64,000 bases of DNA, taken from contig NZ_FNOH01000022.1 in NCBI RefSeq assembly GCF_900106535.1, positions 18,707-82,706 of the forward strand, in the 5' to 3' direction. A program made the translations under genes and the position numbers. The DNA is from Myxococcus xanthus (lineage in GTDB: Bacteria > Myxococcota > Myxococcia > Myxococcales > Myxococcaceae). Numbering within the stretch: position 1 is the first letter of the stretch; each line of letters begins with the position of its first letter. Under the pieces are notes generated by a model that worked only from the letters and a program-made list of their open reading frames with translations, was not told the origin of the DNA and did not search any database. Of the stretch, positions 23,987 to 32,880 are shown piece by piece.

Positions 23987-24801
23987 GTTCGACGCGACGA
24001 GGATTCCTCAAGGGCATTCTGGGAACAGGCGCGGCGAGCGCGGCGGCGACGACGCTGCCGGGCTGCGCGCCGGACATCAACCCCGCTCCGGTGACGGACG
24101 TCACGGCCAGCGAGCAGGGGACCGTGGACATCCTGGTGTCGCGCTATCCGGATTTGGAGCCCGTGGGCGGCGCGTTGACGGTCCGCGTTTCGGGTGAGCA
24201 GGTGCCGCTGCTGGTGGTGCACTCCAAGGACGACGGCGCGCCGAACGACTTCTCCGTGCTGTCGTCGTTGTGCACCCACGTGGGGTGCCCGCTGGGCTTC
24301 GACGGCAAGGACGTCATCTGCCCCTGCCACCTGTCGCGCTTCAGCGCCACGGATGGCGCGGTGCTCCAGCGGCCGGCCACCGTGCCGCTGCAGACGTTCG
24401 CGGCGGAGTACAACCCGAACACGGGCGTGCTGCGCATCAACCTGCGCGCGGGCCAGAGCGACTTCCCGGCCGCGGTGAACGGGCAGGTGGTGTTCCCGCT
24501 CAGCCAGTTTCCCCAGCTGCGTGACGTGGGCGGCTCGGTGACGGGGGTGCCGTCCGGGTACGGCAAGCGCATCTTCGTGTTCCGCTTGCAGGACGGCGCG
24601 CTGTCGGCGGTGGACTCCGTGTGCACCCACGCTTTCTGCGAGGTGAACTACCGGGAGCAGGAGGCGGACCTGTTCTGCGCCTGCCACGCATCCATCTTCA
24701 CGCGCGACGGCGCGGTGACGCAGGGCCCGGCCACCCGCCCCCTCAAGAAGTTCACGGTGTCTGAGACGGGCGACTCCGTGGTGCTGACCGGCGTGGCGTG
24801 A
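23983..24801 (+). CDS. Membrane-anchored protein with two Rieske [2Fe-2S] domains
   Basis: A 272-residue protein. The N-terminus has a twin-arginine-like signal (STRRGFLKGILG) and a possible lipobox LPGC, implying export of a folded protein. Two complete Rieske cluster sites are visible: CTHVGC with CPCHLSRF near residues 98-120, and CTHAFC with CACHASIF near 213-235. Each has the two Cys and two His ligands plus the extra cysteines able to form the stabilising disulfide. Two Rieske domains in one chain is uncommon. The GTG start lies inside the YceI stop. Electron exchange with the b561-like partner is inferred. Confidence 0.9.
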   Translation: MSSTRRGFLKGILGTGAASAAATTLPGCAPDINPAPVTDVTASEQGTVDILVSRYPDLEPVGGALTVRVSGEQVPLLVVHSKDDGAPNDFSVLSSLCTHVGCPLGFDGKDVICPCHLSRFSATDGAVLQRPATVPLQTFAAEYNPNTGVLRINLRAGQSDFPAAVNGQVVFPLSQFPQLRDVGGSVTGVPSGYGKRIFVFRLQDGALSAVDSVCTHAFCEVNYREQEADLFCACHASIFTRDGAVTQGPATRPLKKFTVSETGDSVVLTGVA

Positions 24802-24868
24802 GCCATGCGCCGGGCGCGGGTGGGCCTGACACAGGGCCCGCCCGCACCCGAAGGGAGCGCGGCATCGC

Positions 24869-26011
24869 TCAGCCGAGCCGGCTCCAGAAGGAGCGCTTGG
24901 AGGAGATGCGCTCCAGGGCTTGTTGCAGCTCCTCGTCGTGGTCGGCGCGCAAGGCGATGTCGCCCAGGGAGATGATGCCCACGATGCCGTCGTCACGCTC
25001 CACCACGGGGATGCGGCGCAGTTGACGGCGTCCCATCAGCCCGATGACGTCATGGAGCGTGTCGTCCGGCGTGACGGCCTCCACGTCATCCGTCATCACA
25101 TCGGACGCGCGGAGTTGTTCCGGCGAGCGGCCCCCGGTGAAGGCGCGGACCACCAGGTCCCGGTCGGTGACGATGCCCACCAGCCGGTCCCGCTCGTCCA
25201 CGATGGGGACGACGCCGCAGGACTCGTCCTTCATGATTCGCGCGATGTCCCGCAGCGGACTCTCCGGGCGCGCTGTGCGCACGTTGCGCGTCATCACCTC
25301 GCGGGCCAGCAGGGCCTCGTGACGCCAGCGGCCATTGCGGGCGCGGTCGTCCCGGCGGGAGGTGCTCGTCTCGGAGCGGCCCGCGACGGCGGTGTAGATT
25401 GGGGTGCTCGCTCCGTCACGCCGTGCGCCGGTGGACGAAGGCGCGCCTGTCCCAGCCCAGCGGTGGGTGCTCGCCTCGTCGCGGCCCGGGCCGAGGGAGG
25501 CGCTCCGGTCCATCCGGTAGCGTGGGCGCGCATCTCCATGGCGCTCTTCGCCATGGGCGCCGCGTTCACGGCCGTGGAAGCGTACGTCGCGGTAGGACTC
25601 CCCCTGTGGCGGTTGGGGGCGGGAGGGCTCGCCGCCGTAGCCGGAGCGGTCCCAGGGTCGGTAGTCGGCGCGTTGGCGAGAGAGCTCGACGTCCTGTTCG
25701 CCGGTGTCGTGCCGAGGGCCCCGGCCAGTGGCGTAGTGGCTGTCCCGGTCGTCCCGGCCGTAGGGGCCGCTGTCCTCCGGGGGCGCGCCGTACACGTCCT
25801 CGCCGGGCTCGTCGTCCACCTGGGTGCGCGGCTGGGCCATGCGCATCGTCGCCGCGCGGTGGTAGCGGCCCTGGCGGATGGAGGCCTCCTCGTCGCGGGC
25901 GGGGTTCCAGCCGGTGAGGTCGGACTCGGCGCGCTCACGCGAGCCTGGAGGCGCCACGTCCGCCTCGCGGTGGGTTTCGTCCCTGCCGTTGTCCATGCTT
26001 CTGTGGGCCAT
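24869..26011 (-). CDS. CBS-domain protein with a long disordered charged N-terminus
   Basis: A 380-residue protein. Residues 1-235 are low-complexity and rich in Arg, Asp, Gly, Tyr and Ser. Residues ~240-365 are a tandem CBS pair: AREVMTRNVRTARPESPLRDIARIM, GVVPIVDERDRLVGIVTDRDLV, then ASDVMTDDVEAVTPDDTLHDVI and RIPVVERDDGIVGIISLGD. CBS pairs sense adenine nucleotides or other ligands. GGAG lies four bases before the ATG. The combination with a long repetitive tail is unusual and may drive condensation or partner binding. It converges with the Rieske gene. Confidence 0.88.
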   Translation of the reverse strand: MAHRSMDNGRDETHREADVAPPGSRERAESDLTGWNPARDEEASIRQGRYHRAATMRMAQPRTQVDDEPGEDVYGAPPEDSGPYGRDDRDSHYATGRGPRHDTGEQDVELSRQRADYRPWDRSGYGGEPSRPQPPQGESYRDVRFHGRERGAHGEERHGDARPRYRMDRSASLGPGRDEASTHRWAGTGAPSSTGARRDGASTPIYTAVAGRSETSTSRRDDRARNGRWRHEALLAREVMTRNVRTARPESPLRDIARIMKDESCGVVPIVDERDRLVGIVTDRDLVVRAFTGGRSPEQLRASDVMTDDVEAVTPDDTLHDVIGLMGRRQLRRIPVVERDDGIVGIISLGDIALRADHDEELQQALERISSKRSFWSRLG

Positions 26012-26121
26012 GACGCTCCTCGGGCGATGTCGGGTTCAAACTGCAACGCTGGTGGTGAGGCCGCGAGCCTCCAAGGTGCGGGCGTCCAGGCGAGTGGGTG
26101 CCTGTCCCTCCCTGGCGTTCC

Positions 26122-27246
26122 TCACCCCGCGGCCAGCGCGTCACCCAGGCGCACCAGGCCGCTGAATTCCTCCAGCTCCGCGCCCGCGTCCGGCGCGGCC
26201 ACCGCGAGCGTCCCCGAGGGAAGGTGCCGGGTGAGGCGGTCGAGCACGTCGCGGTGGGCCTGGGCCCGCGCCTGCTCCACCGAGGCCAGGCGGGACAGCG
26301 CCGCCACCGCCTGCTCCGCGTGACGGTCGCCTCCCGTGTGCTCCAGCAGTGCCTCCGGCGCCGCGAGCACGTCGTCATGGGCCCAGCTCCGGTTCAGCAC
26401 GTAGCCCGCGAAGGGCAGGCCCCGCGCGGCCAGCGTCTCGCGGAACCAGGTGGCCTCGCGCAGGGAGGCGGGTTCGGGGGACGTCACCAGCAGGAAGGCC
26501 GCGTCCGGCGACGCCAACCGCTGGTGCAGCCGCTCCGTGTGCAGCCGCATGCCGGAGAAGAGGCCGCCGAAGGCACCGATGAAGCCGCGCATCTCCTGGG
26601 TGAAGCCCGCGCCGAAGATGCCCGCCAGGACGCGGTCCACCACCGCCTGCGCGCCGTGCCACAGCCGCCCGCCGCGCGCCCGCTTCTCCGGGCCGAACAG
26701 CGACACGATGCGTTCGTCCAGGAAGCGCGCCAGCCGGCCAGGCGCGTCCAGGAAGTCCAGCGCGTGCCGGCTGGGGGGCGTGTCCAGCAGGATGAGCTCG
26801 TAACGGCCGTCCGTGAGGAAGGCGTCCAGGGCCTCGGCGGCGGCGTACTCCTGTACGCCCGCCACCAGCTCCGACAGGAAGCGGTAGAGGCGGTGGTCGA
26901 CAATCGCTCGCGCCGCCTCGGGTGTGGGCGCCAACTGGTGCACCATGCGCTCGAAGATGGCGCGTGGGTCCAGCATCCACACGTCGAGGAGGCCCGTGCC
27001 CCAGGGGCCGTCGGCGAAGAGGCGCTCGGAGGGAATCGACGTGGGTTCGGGACCGCTCTCTTGGAGCCCCATGGTCTCCGCGAGCCTGCGCGCCGGGTCG
27101 ATGGTGAGCACCAGCACCCGCCGTCCCGCGCGCGCGGCGGCCACGCCCAGGGCCGCCGCCGTCGTCGTCTTGCCCACGCCGCCCGCGCCACACAGGACGA
27201 CGATGCGCTTGTCACGCAGCAACCGGCGCAGGTCGCCCGCGCTCAC
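26122..27246 (-). CDS. ArsA/Get3-type ATPase (second of tandem pair)
   Basis: A 374-residue P-loop ATPase of the deviant Walker (SIMIBI) class: VVLCGAGGVGKTTTAAALG near residue 15, switch I LTIDPARRLAETMG, and switch II LLDTPPSRHALDFLD. These are typical ArsA/Get3-like signatures, but the metal-binding cysteines of arsenite pumps are not evident. The GTG at 27246 was chosen because the ATG nearby is out of frame and MSAGDLRRLL is a natural N-terminus; the open frame upstream overlaps the neighbour antisense-style. It lies 52 bp after its paralogue and is surely co-transcribed. Likely role: client targeting or a cytoskeletal/motility ATPase; not determinable here. Confidence 0.85.
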   Translation of the reverse strand: MSAGDLRRLLRDKRIVVLCGAGGVGKTTTAAALGVAAARAGRRVLVLTIDPARRLAETMGLQESGPEPTSIPSERLFADGPWGTGLLDVWMLDPRAIFERMVHQLAPTPEAARAIVDHRLYRFLSELVAGVQEYAAAEALDAFLTDGRYELILLDTPPSRHALDFLDAPGRLARFLDERIVSLFGPEKRARGGRLWHGAQAVVDRVLAGIFGAGFTQEMRGFIGAFGGLFSGMRLHTERLHQRLASPDAAFLLVTSPEPASLREATWFRETLAARGLPFAGYVLNRSWAHDDVLAAPEALLEHTGGDRHAEQAVAALSRLASVEQARAQAHRDVLDRLTRHLPSGTLAVAAPDAGAELEEFSGLVRLGDALAAG

Positions 27247-27298
27247 GGCGTGCGCCCCTGTGACACGCGCCGGGGCCCACCGCCATGCGGTCCGTGGC

Positions 27299-28243
27299 TC
27301 ACGGCAGGGCCTCCTGCCAGGGCGCGTGCTCCGGATGAGGTGCGAAGCCCTCCGCCAGCGCCTCGACCAGCGCGGGGCCCGTGGCGTGGAGCTCCGGCAG
27401 GGTGAGCAGCGGCGCGCGCAGCGCGCGTGACAGCCGGACGGAGGCGGCCCGGGCCCGCTCCAGCCGCTCCAGCTCACGCCACCCCTGGTGCGGTCCGTGC
27501 GCGGCGAGCATCCGGTGCAGGGCGGCGCGGGACTCGGGCGTGAAGGGGTCCTCCGGCATCCGGTTGAGGACGGCCGCGGACAGCGGCAGCTCCAGCCGGC
27601 GCAGCTCGGCGGCCACGGTGAGCGCCTCGCTGACGGGCAGCGGCTCCGGCAGGCTGGCGAGGACCATCGCGGTGCGCGCCGCATCCTGGAGGAAGTCGAG
27701 CCCCTCCCGCACGTCGCGTCCGATGGGCCCTCCGGGCATCAGGGACAGCACGCGCTGGGGCAAGGCGGCCAGCGCCAGCGCGTGTCCCGTGGCGGGCAGG
27801 TCGACGACGGTCAGCGGATGGACGAAGCGTCCATCCGGCCGCGTGCGCCGGAGCAGGGCCAGCAACTGGTACATCAGCCCCATCTCCCGGAGCGCGGGCC
27901 CTGCTTCCAGGAAGCGGCGCAGGGCGCGGGTGCGCAGCGCGGCGTCGGCCAGCCAGCGCGCGGGCAGGGCACGCTCCAGGAAGTGCCGGTGCCCTTCCGC
28001 TGCGGAGAGGCGCACGAAGTGGAGCCCGGGACGCACCCGCGTCACCTGAGGCCCCGCCTGGCGCGCCCCAACGCGCGCCGCCAGGGGCGAAGGCCCGTCC
28101 TCCTCCGGCGCCAGCTCCGCCAGCAGCACGGTGCGTCCCGCGCGCGCGGCGGCCACGGCCAGCGCCGCCGCCAGCGTCGTCTTCCCCACGCCGCCCTTGC
28201 CCGATACGAGCAGCGCACGCCTGTCCCAGAGGGCTTCGAGCAC
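27299..28243 (-). CDS. ArsA/Get3-type ATPase (first of tandem pair)
   Basis: A 314-residue relative of the next gene: ALLVSGKGGVGKTTLAAALA at residue ~10 has the signature deviant Walker A lysine (GKGGVGKTT), and LTVVDLPATGHALALA is switch II. It is shorter and more divergent than its partner, with fewer conserved C-terminal helices. Two unequal copies in one operon suggest an obligate heterodimer in which the halves correspond to the A1 and A2 domains of ArsA. GTG start; AGGA lies about nine bases upstream. Confidence 0.85.
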   Translation of the reverse strand: MLEALWDRRALLVSGKGGVGKTTLAAALAVAAARAGRTVLLAELAPEEDGPSPLAARVGARQAGPQVTRVRPGLHFVRLSAAEGHRHFLERALPARWLADAALRTRALRRFLEAGPALREMGLMYQLLALLRRTRPDGRFVHPLTVVDLPATGHALALAALPQRVLSLMPGGPIGRDVREGLDFLQDAARTAMVLASLPEPLPVSEALTVAAELRRLELPLSAAVLNRMPEDPFTPESRAALHRMLAAHGPHQGWRELERLERARAASVRLSRALRAPLLTLPELHATGPALVEALAEGFAPHPEHAPWQEALP

Positions 28244-28381
28244 CGGCCACCGTCCTGTCGCAGCGCCCCAGGCCGCGCGCTGTTCCCAACACGGTGTGGA
28301 AGGCGAAACGCCAGGGCAACCGAGGCCCCGGTGCGGCCGTCCCAGGCACGCGGCCGCTCGCGCGCCCGGGTGGCGCTGGGA

Positions 28382-29602
28382 CTACAGCGCCTCGATGACC
28401 TTCTTGATTCGCTCGAAGGCCCAGTCCAGCTCGGCCTGGGTGACGATGAGCGGCGGCGTGAGGCGGATGACGGAGTCGTGCGTCTCCTTGCAGAGCACGC
28501 CTTCCTTCATCAACGCCTCGCAGGCGGGCCGCGCGGAGATGTCCAGCGCCACGCCAATCATCAGCCCCCGTCCGCGCACCTCCACGATGTGGCGGTTCTT
28601 CAGCGTCTTCAGCATGGCCAGGAACGACGTGCCCATCTCGGCGGAGCGCTCCACCAGGCGCTCGTCGCGCAGCACGTCCAGGGCGGTGCGCGCCACGGCG
28701 CAGCCCAGTGGATTGCCGCCGTAGGTGCTGCCGTGCTCGCCGGGACGGAGCACGCCCATGACCTCGTCATCCGCCATGACGGCGGACACCGGGTAGAAGC
28801 CGCCCGACAGCGCCTTGCCCACCACGATGACGTCCGGCCGCACGTCCTCGTGCTGGAAGGCAAACGTCTTCCCGGTGCGCCCCAGGCCCGTCTGGATTTC
28901 ATCCACCATGAACAGCACGCGGTGCTGCTTGCAGAGCTCGGCCACCTGCTTCAGGTAGCCGTCGCGCGGAATCAGCACGCCGGCCTCCGCCTGGATGGGC
29001 TCCATCAGGATGGCGCAGGTGTTGGGGGTGATGGCGCGCCGCACCGCCTCCACGTCGTCGTAGGGCACCACGGTGAAGCCGGGGGTGAAGGGGCCGAAGC
29101 CCTGCCGGTAGCTCCGCACGGTGGAGAAGCTGATGAGGCTGATGGTGCGCCCGTGGAAGTTGTTCGCGAAGACGATGACCTCCGCCTTGTCCTCGGGGAT
29201 GCCCTTGACGGTGTAGCCCCACTTGCGCGCCAGCTTGATGGCCGTCTCGCACGCCTCCGCGCCGGAGTTCATCGGCAGCGCGCGGCTCAATCCAGACAGC
29301 TCGCGCAGCGCCTTGTAGAGGTGGGGAAGCTGGTCATTGCGGAAGGCCCGTGACGTCAGCGTCACCTTCGCGGCCTGCTCGCGCAGCGTCTCCAGGATGC
29401 GCGGGTGACAGTGCCCCTGGTTCACCGCCGAGTACGCGCTCAGGCAGTCCAGGTACTTGCGGCCCTCCACGTCATGAACCCAGCAGCCCTCGCCCCGTTC
29501 GATGACGAGGTCCAGCGGATGGTAGTTGTGCGCTCCATACCGCTCCTCCAGGTCGATGAAGTCGCGCGTGGAGAGGGCGGGGGCGGCGTGCTCGGTGCTC
29601 AT
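28382..29602 (-). CDS. rocD: Ornithine aminotransferase
   Basis: A 406-residue class III PLP aminotransferase converting ornithine and 2-oxoglutarate to glutamate semialdehyde. Diagnostic OAT stretches include ERYGAHNYHPLDLVIERGEG, YLDCLSAYSAVNQGHCHPRI, NSGAEACETAIKLARKWGY, MVDEIQTGLGRTGK and the PLP lysine in VGKALSGGFYPVSAV. Length is normal. The product enters proline and glutamate metabolism, linking to the proline dehydrogenase at 1.6 kb. Its promoter must lie in the 133-bp gap before 29736. Confidence 0.97.
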   Translation of the reverse strand: MSTEHAAPALSTRDFIDLEERYGAHNYHPLDLVIERGEGCWVHDVEGRKYLDCLSAYSAVNQGHCHPRILETLREQAAKVTLTSRAFRNDQLPHLYKALRELSGLSRALPMNSGAEACETAIKLARKWGYTVKGIPEDKAEVIVFANNFHGRTISLISFSTVRSYRQGFGPFTPGFTVVPYDDVEAVRRAITPNTCAILMEPIQAEAGVLIPRDGYLKQVAELCKQHRVLFMVDEIQTGLGRTGKTFAFQHEDVRPDVIVVGKALSGGFYPVSAVMADDEVMGVLRPGEHGSTYGGNPLGCAVARTALDVLRDERLVERSAEMGTSFLAMLKTLKNRHIVEVRGRGLMIGVALDISARPACEALMKEGVLCKETHDSVIRLTPPLIVTQAELDWAFERIKKVIEAL

Positions 29603-29735
29603 GGAACTCCCTGGGGAATCGGGTGGCGCGAAGCAGGACCATCGATTTCGATGAAGTCCTTCGACGTGTCCACCACCGCATTGCCCCAGGCGGTTGCTTC
29701 GTTGAGCACTGCACCCGAGCCCATGGCTCGCCGCG

Positions 29736-30419
29736 TCAGTGGACGGACCAGCGCTCCGCGATTTCCTCGCAGGCGAGCACCACGTCGCTCAGCCGCCGGA
29801 TGTGCGCCCGCGGCGCGGTGAAGACCGTCCCCGCGAAGACGTCCACCACCTGGATGAGGCGGTGGTCACACGGGCCCAGCGGGCACAGGTGCTGCTCGGT
29901 GAAGCGCTGGAGCAGCGTGCCGATGTACTGCCCTGAGCGCTCATCCAGCGGCTGGTGCTTGGAGAAGTACAGCTTCATCAGGCCCACGCGCGCGTTGCCA
30001 TGTCTGTCCATGCGCTGGAGCACGACCTCCGGCCGCACGCTGATGGTGACGCCCGCCACCTCCAGCACGGGAGGCTCCGCGCCCACCGCGCTGATGAGCG
30101 TCTCCTCCAAATCCAGCCAGGGCACCAGGTCCGCGAAGCGCTCGAGCGCCTCCGAGCACAGTTGCAGCCGCTGCGCCTCGAACTCCGACTGGGGCACGCT
30201 GCACGCGAAGCGGCGCTGGTGCTCACGGAGGATGGACAGGTCCATGCCCCGGCAGAGGAAGTCCGTAATCGCATGCGACGCCTCCGGGTAGCGCAGATAC
30301 TGCTGCTCCGGCGGGTGCTTCTGGTCGTGGATGATGCGCTTGCGACGCGCGGGCGTGGCGACGAGGTACTCGCCCAACTTGTTCACGGACACACGCGGCA
30401 GTTCACGGATTTCCGCCAT
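29736..30419 (-). CDS. Hypothetical protein, possibly PD-(D/E)XK-like fold
   Basis: A 227-residue soluble protein: an N-terminal basic helix region (VNKLGEYLVATPARRKRIIHDQK), a cysteine-containing helix bundle, and a central beta segment LEVAGVTISVRPEVVLQR followed by GLMKLYFSKHQPLDE. The last pattern, an acidic residue in one strand and a K-x-Y/F in the next, loosely resembles PD-(D/E)XK folds, but this is a weak guess. GGGGAG lies seven bases before the ATG. It is on the same strand as rocD, 133 bp upstream. No firm function. Confidence 0.55.
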   Translation of the reverse strand: MAEIRELPRVSVNKLGEYLVATPARRKRIIHDQKHPPEQQYLRYPEASHAITDFLCRGMDLSILREHQRRFACSVPQSEFEAQRLQLCSEALERFADLVPWLDLEETLISAVGAEPPVLEVAGVTISVRPEVVLQRMDRHGNARVGLMKLYFSKHQPLDERSGQYIGTLLQRFTEQHLCPLGPCDHRLIQVVDVFAGTVFTAPRAHIRRLSDVVLACEEIAERWSVH

Positions 30420-30497
30420 GGAATCGCTCCCCCTGGGTGCTGGCGAATGAGCACACAGTACAGAGGGGGGCTGACATGCATTGGACGGAGTGAGGGC

Positions 30498-30806
30498 TCA
30501 CTCTCTCTGGGGTTCGCCGTAGGGGTAGGCGCTCCAGTAGGTGTCGGGCAATGGGTTGGTGCCGGCGTCGCTGCGCGGACCATCCCCGTCCCCAATCTCA
30601 TCCAGGATGGCGCCGGGCGTGCGCTCCGTCGGGTCGATGGTGCGCATGCGATGCGTGACTTCCGGCGACTCGGCGGCGTCCGCCAGGTCGCGCTTCTCTT
30701 CGCTCTCTTCTGTCTCCGGAGCGTGTTGCCGCGGTTCCTCCGTACGGCCGTAGTAATCCTCGGGTGGCTGGATGCCCGGCTGTTGCTGCTTGTCGCGCTG
30801 AGCCAT
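30498..30806 (-). CDS. Small acidic hydrophilic hypothetical protein
   Basis: A 102-residue protein rich in Glu, Asp, Pro and Gln with no hydrophobic core (PEDYYGRTEEPRQHAPETEE, TPGAILDEIGDGDG), so it is probably disordered. GAGG is nine bases before the ATG at 30806. It is divergent from the zinc-ribbon gene at 30940. Its unusual composition and clear ribosome site support a real gene; function unknown. Confidence 0.55.
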   Translation of the reverse strand: MAQRDKQQQPGIQPPEDYYGRTEEPRQHAPETEESEEKRDLADAAESPEVTHRMRTIDPTERTPGAILDEIGDGDGPRSDAGTNPLPDTYWSAYPYGEPQRE

Positions 30807-30939
30807 GATGGATGCCCTCCGCCACCCTACGTTCGTAACGGCACGGGCCAGCGGCAACGCGTCAACGGGCATGCACGCCAGGAGGGCAGGCCGGCGGACG
30901 GGATGGACGTCCCGGGTCGGGTGCGCCAAGACTGGCGGG

Positions 30940-31890
30940 ATGGCCGAGCAATCCCAACAGACACCGTCCGCCGTGGCCGGGCCGTTGCTCCATCTGGGGT
31001 GTCAGTCCTGCGGCGCGCGTCTGGTGCTGGAGCCCGCGCTGCGGACCACGCGCTGTCCCTACTGCGCCGCGCCCGCCGTGGTGGAGCGTCCTCCGGTGCC
31101 CGGTGTGCCCGAGCCTGTCTTCGCGCTGGGCTTCGCGCTCACGCACATGGCGGCGAAGGCGCATGTGGCGCGGTGGTTGCGTTCGCGCAGCCGCTTCACG
31201 CGCTCCGGCATCCGCTCCGCCGCGCCGGGCGAGGTGCGAGGCGTGTACGTGCCCGCGTACCTCTACAGCGTGCTGGCGCAGGCGCGCTACCGCGCATCCA
31301 TTGGGGAGAACTACCAGGAGACGGAGACGTACACGACGACGGAGAACGGGAAGCAGGTGACGCGCACGCGCACCGTGACGCGCACGGAGTGGCGTTCGCT
31401 GGAAGGCGAGCTGACCAGCTACGTGGCGGACGTGCTCGTCACCGCGTCCAAGGGGCTGGACAACGCGGAGCTGGAGGCGCTGGAGCCCTTCGACCTGCGC
31501 GGCCTGGCTCGCTACACCCCGGCGCTCATCTCCGGCTGGGTGGCGGAGGAGCCCTCGCTCACGCTGGCGCAGTGTCAGGAGCTGGCCCGGAAGGAAGCGG
31601 TGGAGCGCGTGGGCGGGCTGTTGTCGCGCTTCATGCCGGGGGACTCGCACCGGGGCCTGGAGCATCAGTCCCGGCTGGACTGGGAGGCGCTCGATGTGTG
31701 CCTGTTGCCCGTCTGGGTGCTGGCGGTGAAGTACGCGGAGGATGCGCCGCCGCTGCGGGTGCTCGTCAACGGGCAGACGGGGGCCGTCCATGGCGAGGCG
31801 CCCATCTCTTCGTGGAAGGTGCTGTCCGCCGTGGTGGCGCTGCTGGCGGTGCTGGCCTTGGGCTGGCTGCTCACGGGAGGTGGGCGATGA
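30940..31890 (+). CDS. Zinc-ribbon protein with C-terminal membrane anchor (first of pair)
   Basis: A 316-residue protein. A zinc ribbon near residues 20-43 (CQSCGARLVL...CPYCAAP) is followed by a soluble alpha/beta body with GVYVPAYLYSVLAQARYRAS and LLPVWVLAVKYAEDAPPLRVL, and a single membrane helix at the end (VLSAVVALLAVLALGWLL). The layout resembles TFIIB-type zinc-ribbon membrane proteins of unknown role seen in many bacteria. Its stop overlaps the start of the next gene by four bases (ATGA), and the two share the C-terminal motif VLVxGQ...GEAPIS, so they arose by duplication. Confidence 0.75.
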   Translation: MAEQSQQTPSAVAGPLLHLGCQSCGARLVLEPALRTTRCPYCAAPAVVERPPVPGVPEPVFALGFALTHMAAKAHVARWLRSRSRFTRSGIRSAAPGEVRGVYVPAYLYSVLAQARYRASIGENYQETETYTTTENGKQVTRTRTVTRTEWRSLEGELTSYVADVLVTASKGLDNAELEALEPFDLRGLARYTPALISGWVAEEPSLTLAQCQELARKEAVERVGGLLSRFMPGDSHRGLEHQSRLDWEALDVCLLPVWVLAVKYAEDAPPLRVLVNGQTGAVHGEAPISSWKVLSAVVALLAVLALGWLLTGGGR

Positions 31891-32858
31891 GCGCCGAATC
31901 GGTGAGGGTGGCGCCCTGCCAGCGCTGTGACTCCGCGCTGGAGGCGGAGGACCTGCGTTGCCCCATCTGCGGGCTGACGGCGCCGCCTCCGCCGCATGCC
32001 GCGGTGGAGCGCGCGCGGGCCCGCGTGGTGCGGTGTGATAGCTGCGGCGCGGCGGTGGAGTACTCCGTGGAGGCGAAGGCGCCCCGGTGTGGCTACTGCG
32101 GCTCCGTCACCCATGTGGAGACGACGGCGGACCCGGTGGAGCAGGCGCAGCACTGGCTCCCCTTCACCGTGGACACCGAGGCTGCGCGCGGCGCGCTGAT
32201 GGGCTTCCTGGGGCGGGGCGGCTTCTTCCGGCCGTCCGGGCTGGCACAGGAGGCCTCGCTGGAGTCGCTGCGTCCGGTGTGGTGGCCGGCGTGGATGTTC
32301 GACGCGGGCGTGGACGTGAGCTGGACGGCGGACTCGAACGCGGGCTCGCGGCGGTCGGACTGGGCGCCGCACGCGGGCCGGACGCGCTTCGATTTCGAGG
32401 GCATCCCGGTGCCGGCCTCGCGCGGGTTGAAGGTGCGGGAGTGCGAGGCGTTGGCGCCCCACTACCAGCGAGGCTCCAGGCTGGACACACCCCATGGACC
32501 GGAGGGCGCGCACGTCGAGCGCTTCGAGGCCACGCGCTCGGGCGCCCGGCGGAGCGTGCTGGAAGCGGTGGAGCGCCTGGCCATCGAGCGCCTCCAGCAG
32601 GGCGTCATTCCGGGCAGCCGCTTCCGGAACATCCACGTCGCCGTGGCGCTGTTCAGCCTGCGCACCCAGCGGCTGGCCCTGCCCGTGTACGTGCTGGCTT
32701 ACCGATACCGCGACAAGCCGTACCGGGTGCTGGTGCACGGGCAGGATGTGCAGGTGGTGTTGGGCGAGGCGCCCATCTCCCCGTTGCGCGTGGCGGCGGT
32801 CATCCTGGCGACGCTGCTGGTGCTGGTGGCCGTGTTGTACGGCGTGGGCGTGTTGTGA
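31887..32858 (+). CDS. Zinc-ribbon protein with C-terminal membrane anchor (second of pair)
   Basis: A 323-residue paralogue of the preceding gene. It carries two N-terminal zinc ribbons (CQRCDSALEAEDLRCPICG and CDSCGAAVEYSVEAKAPRCGYCG), then LRPVWWPAWMFDAGVDVSW, ALPVYVLAYRYRDKPYRVLV, and a C-terminal helix (VAAVILATLLVLVAVLYGV). GGAGG lies six bases before its ATG. Translational coupling and the shared tail suggest a membrane complex of the two products with ribbons facing the cytoplasm. Confidence 0.75.
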   Translation: MSAESVRVAPCQRCDSALEAEDLRCPICGLTAPPPPHAAVERARARVVRCDSCGAAVEYSVEAKAPRCGYCGSVTHVETTADPVEQAQHWLPFTVDTEAARGALMGFLGRGGFFRPSGLAQEASLESLRPVWWPAWMFDAGVDVSWTADSNAGSRRSDWAPHAGRTRFDFEGIPVPASRGLKVRECEALAPHYQRGSRLDTPHGPEGAHVERFEATRSGARRSVLEAVERLAIERLQQGVIPGSRFRNIHVAVALFSLRTQRLALPVYVLAYRYRDKPYRVLVHGQDVQVVLGEAPISPLRVAAVILATLLVLVAVLYGVGVL

Positions 32859-32880
32859 GCCCGCCGTGACGCCACGCGCG

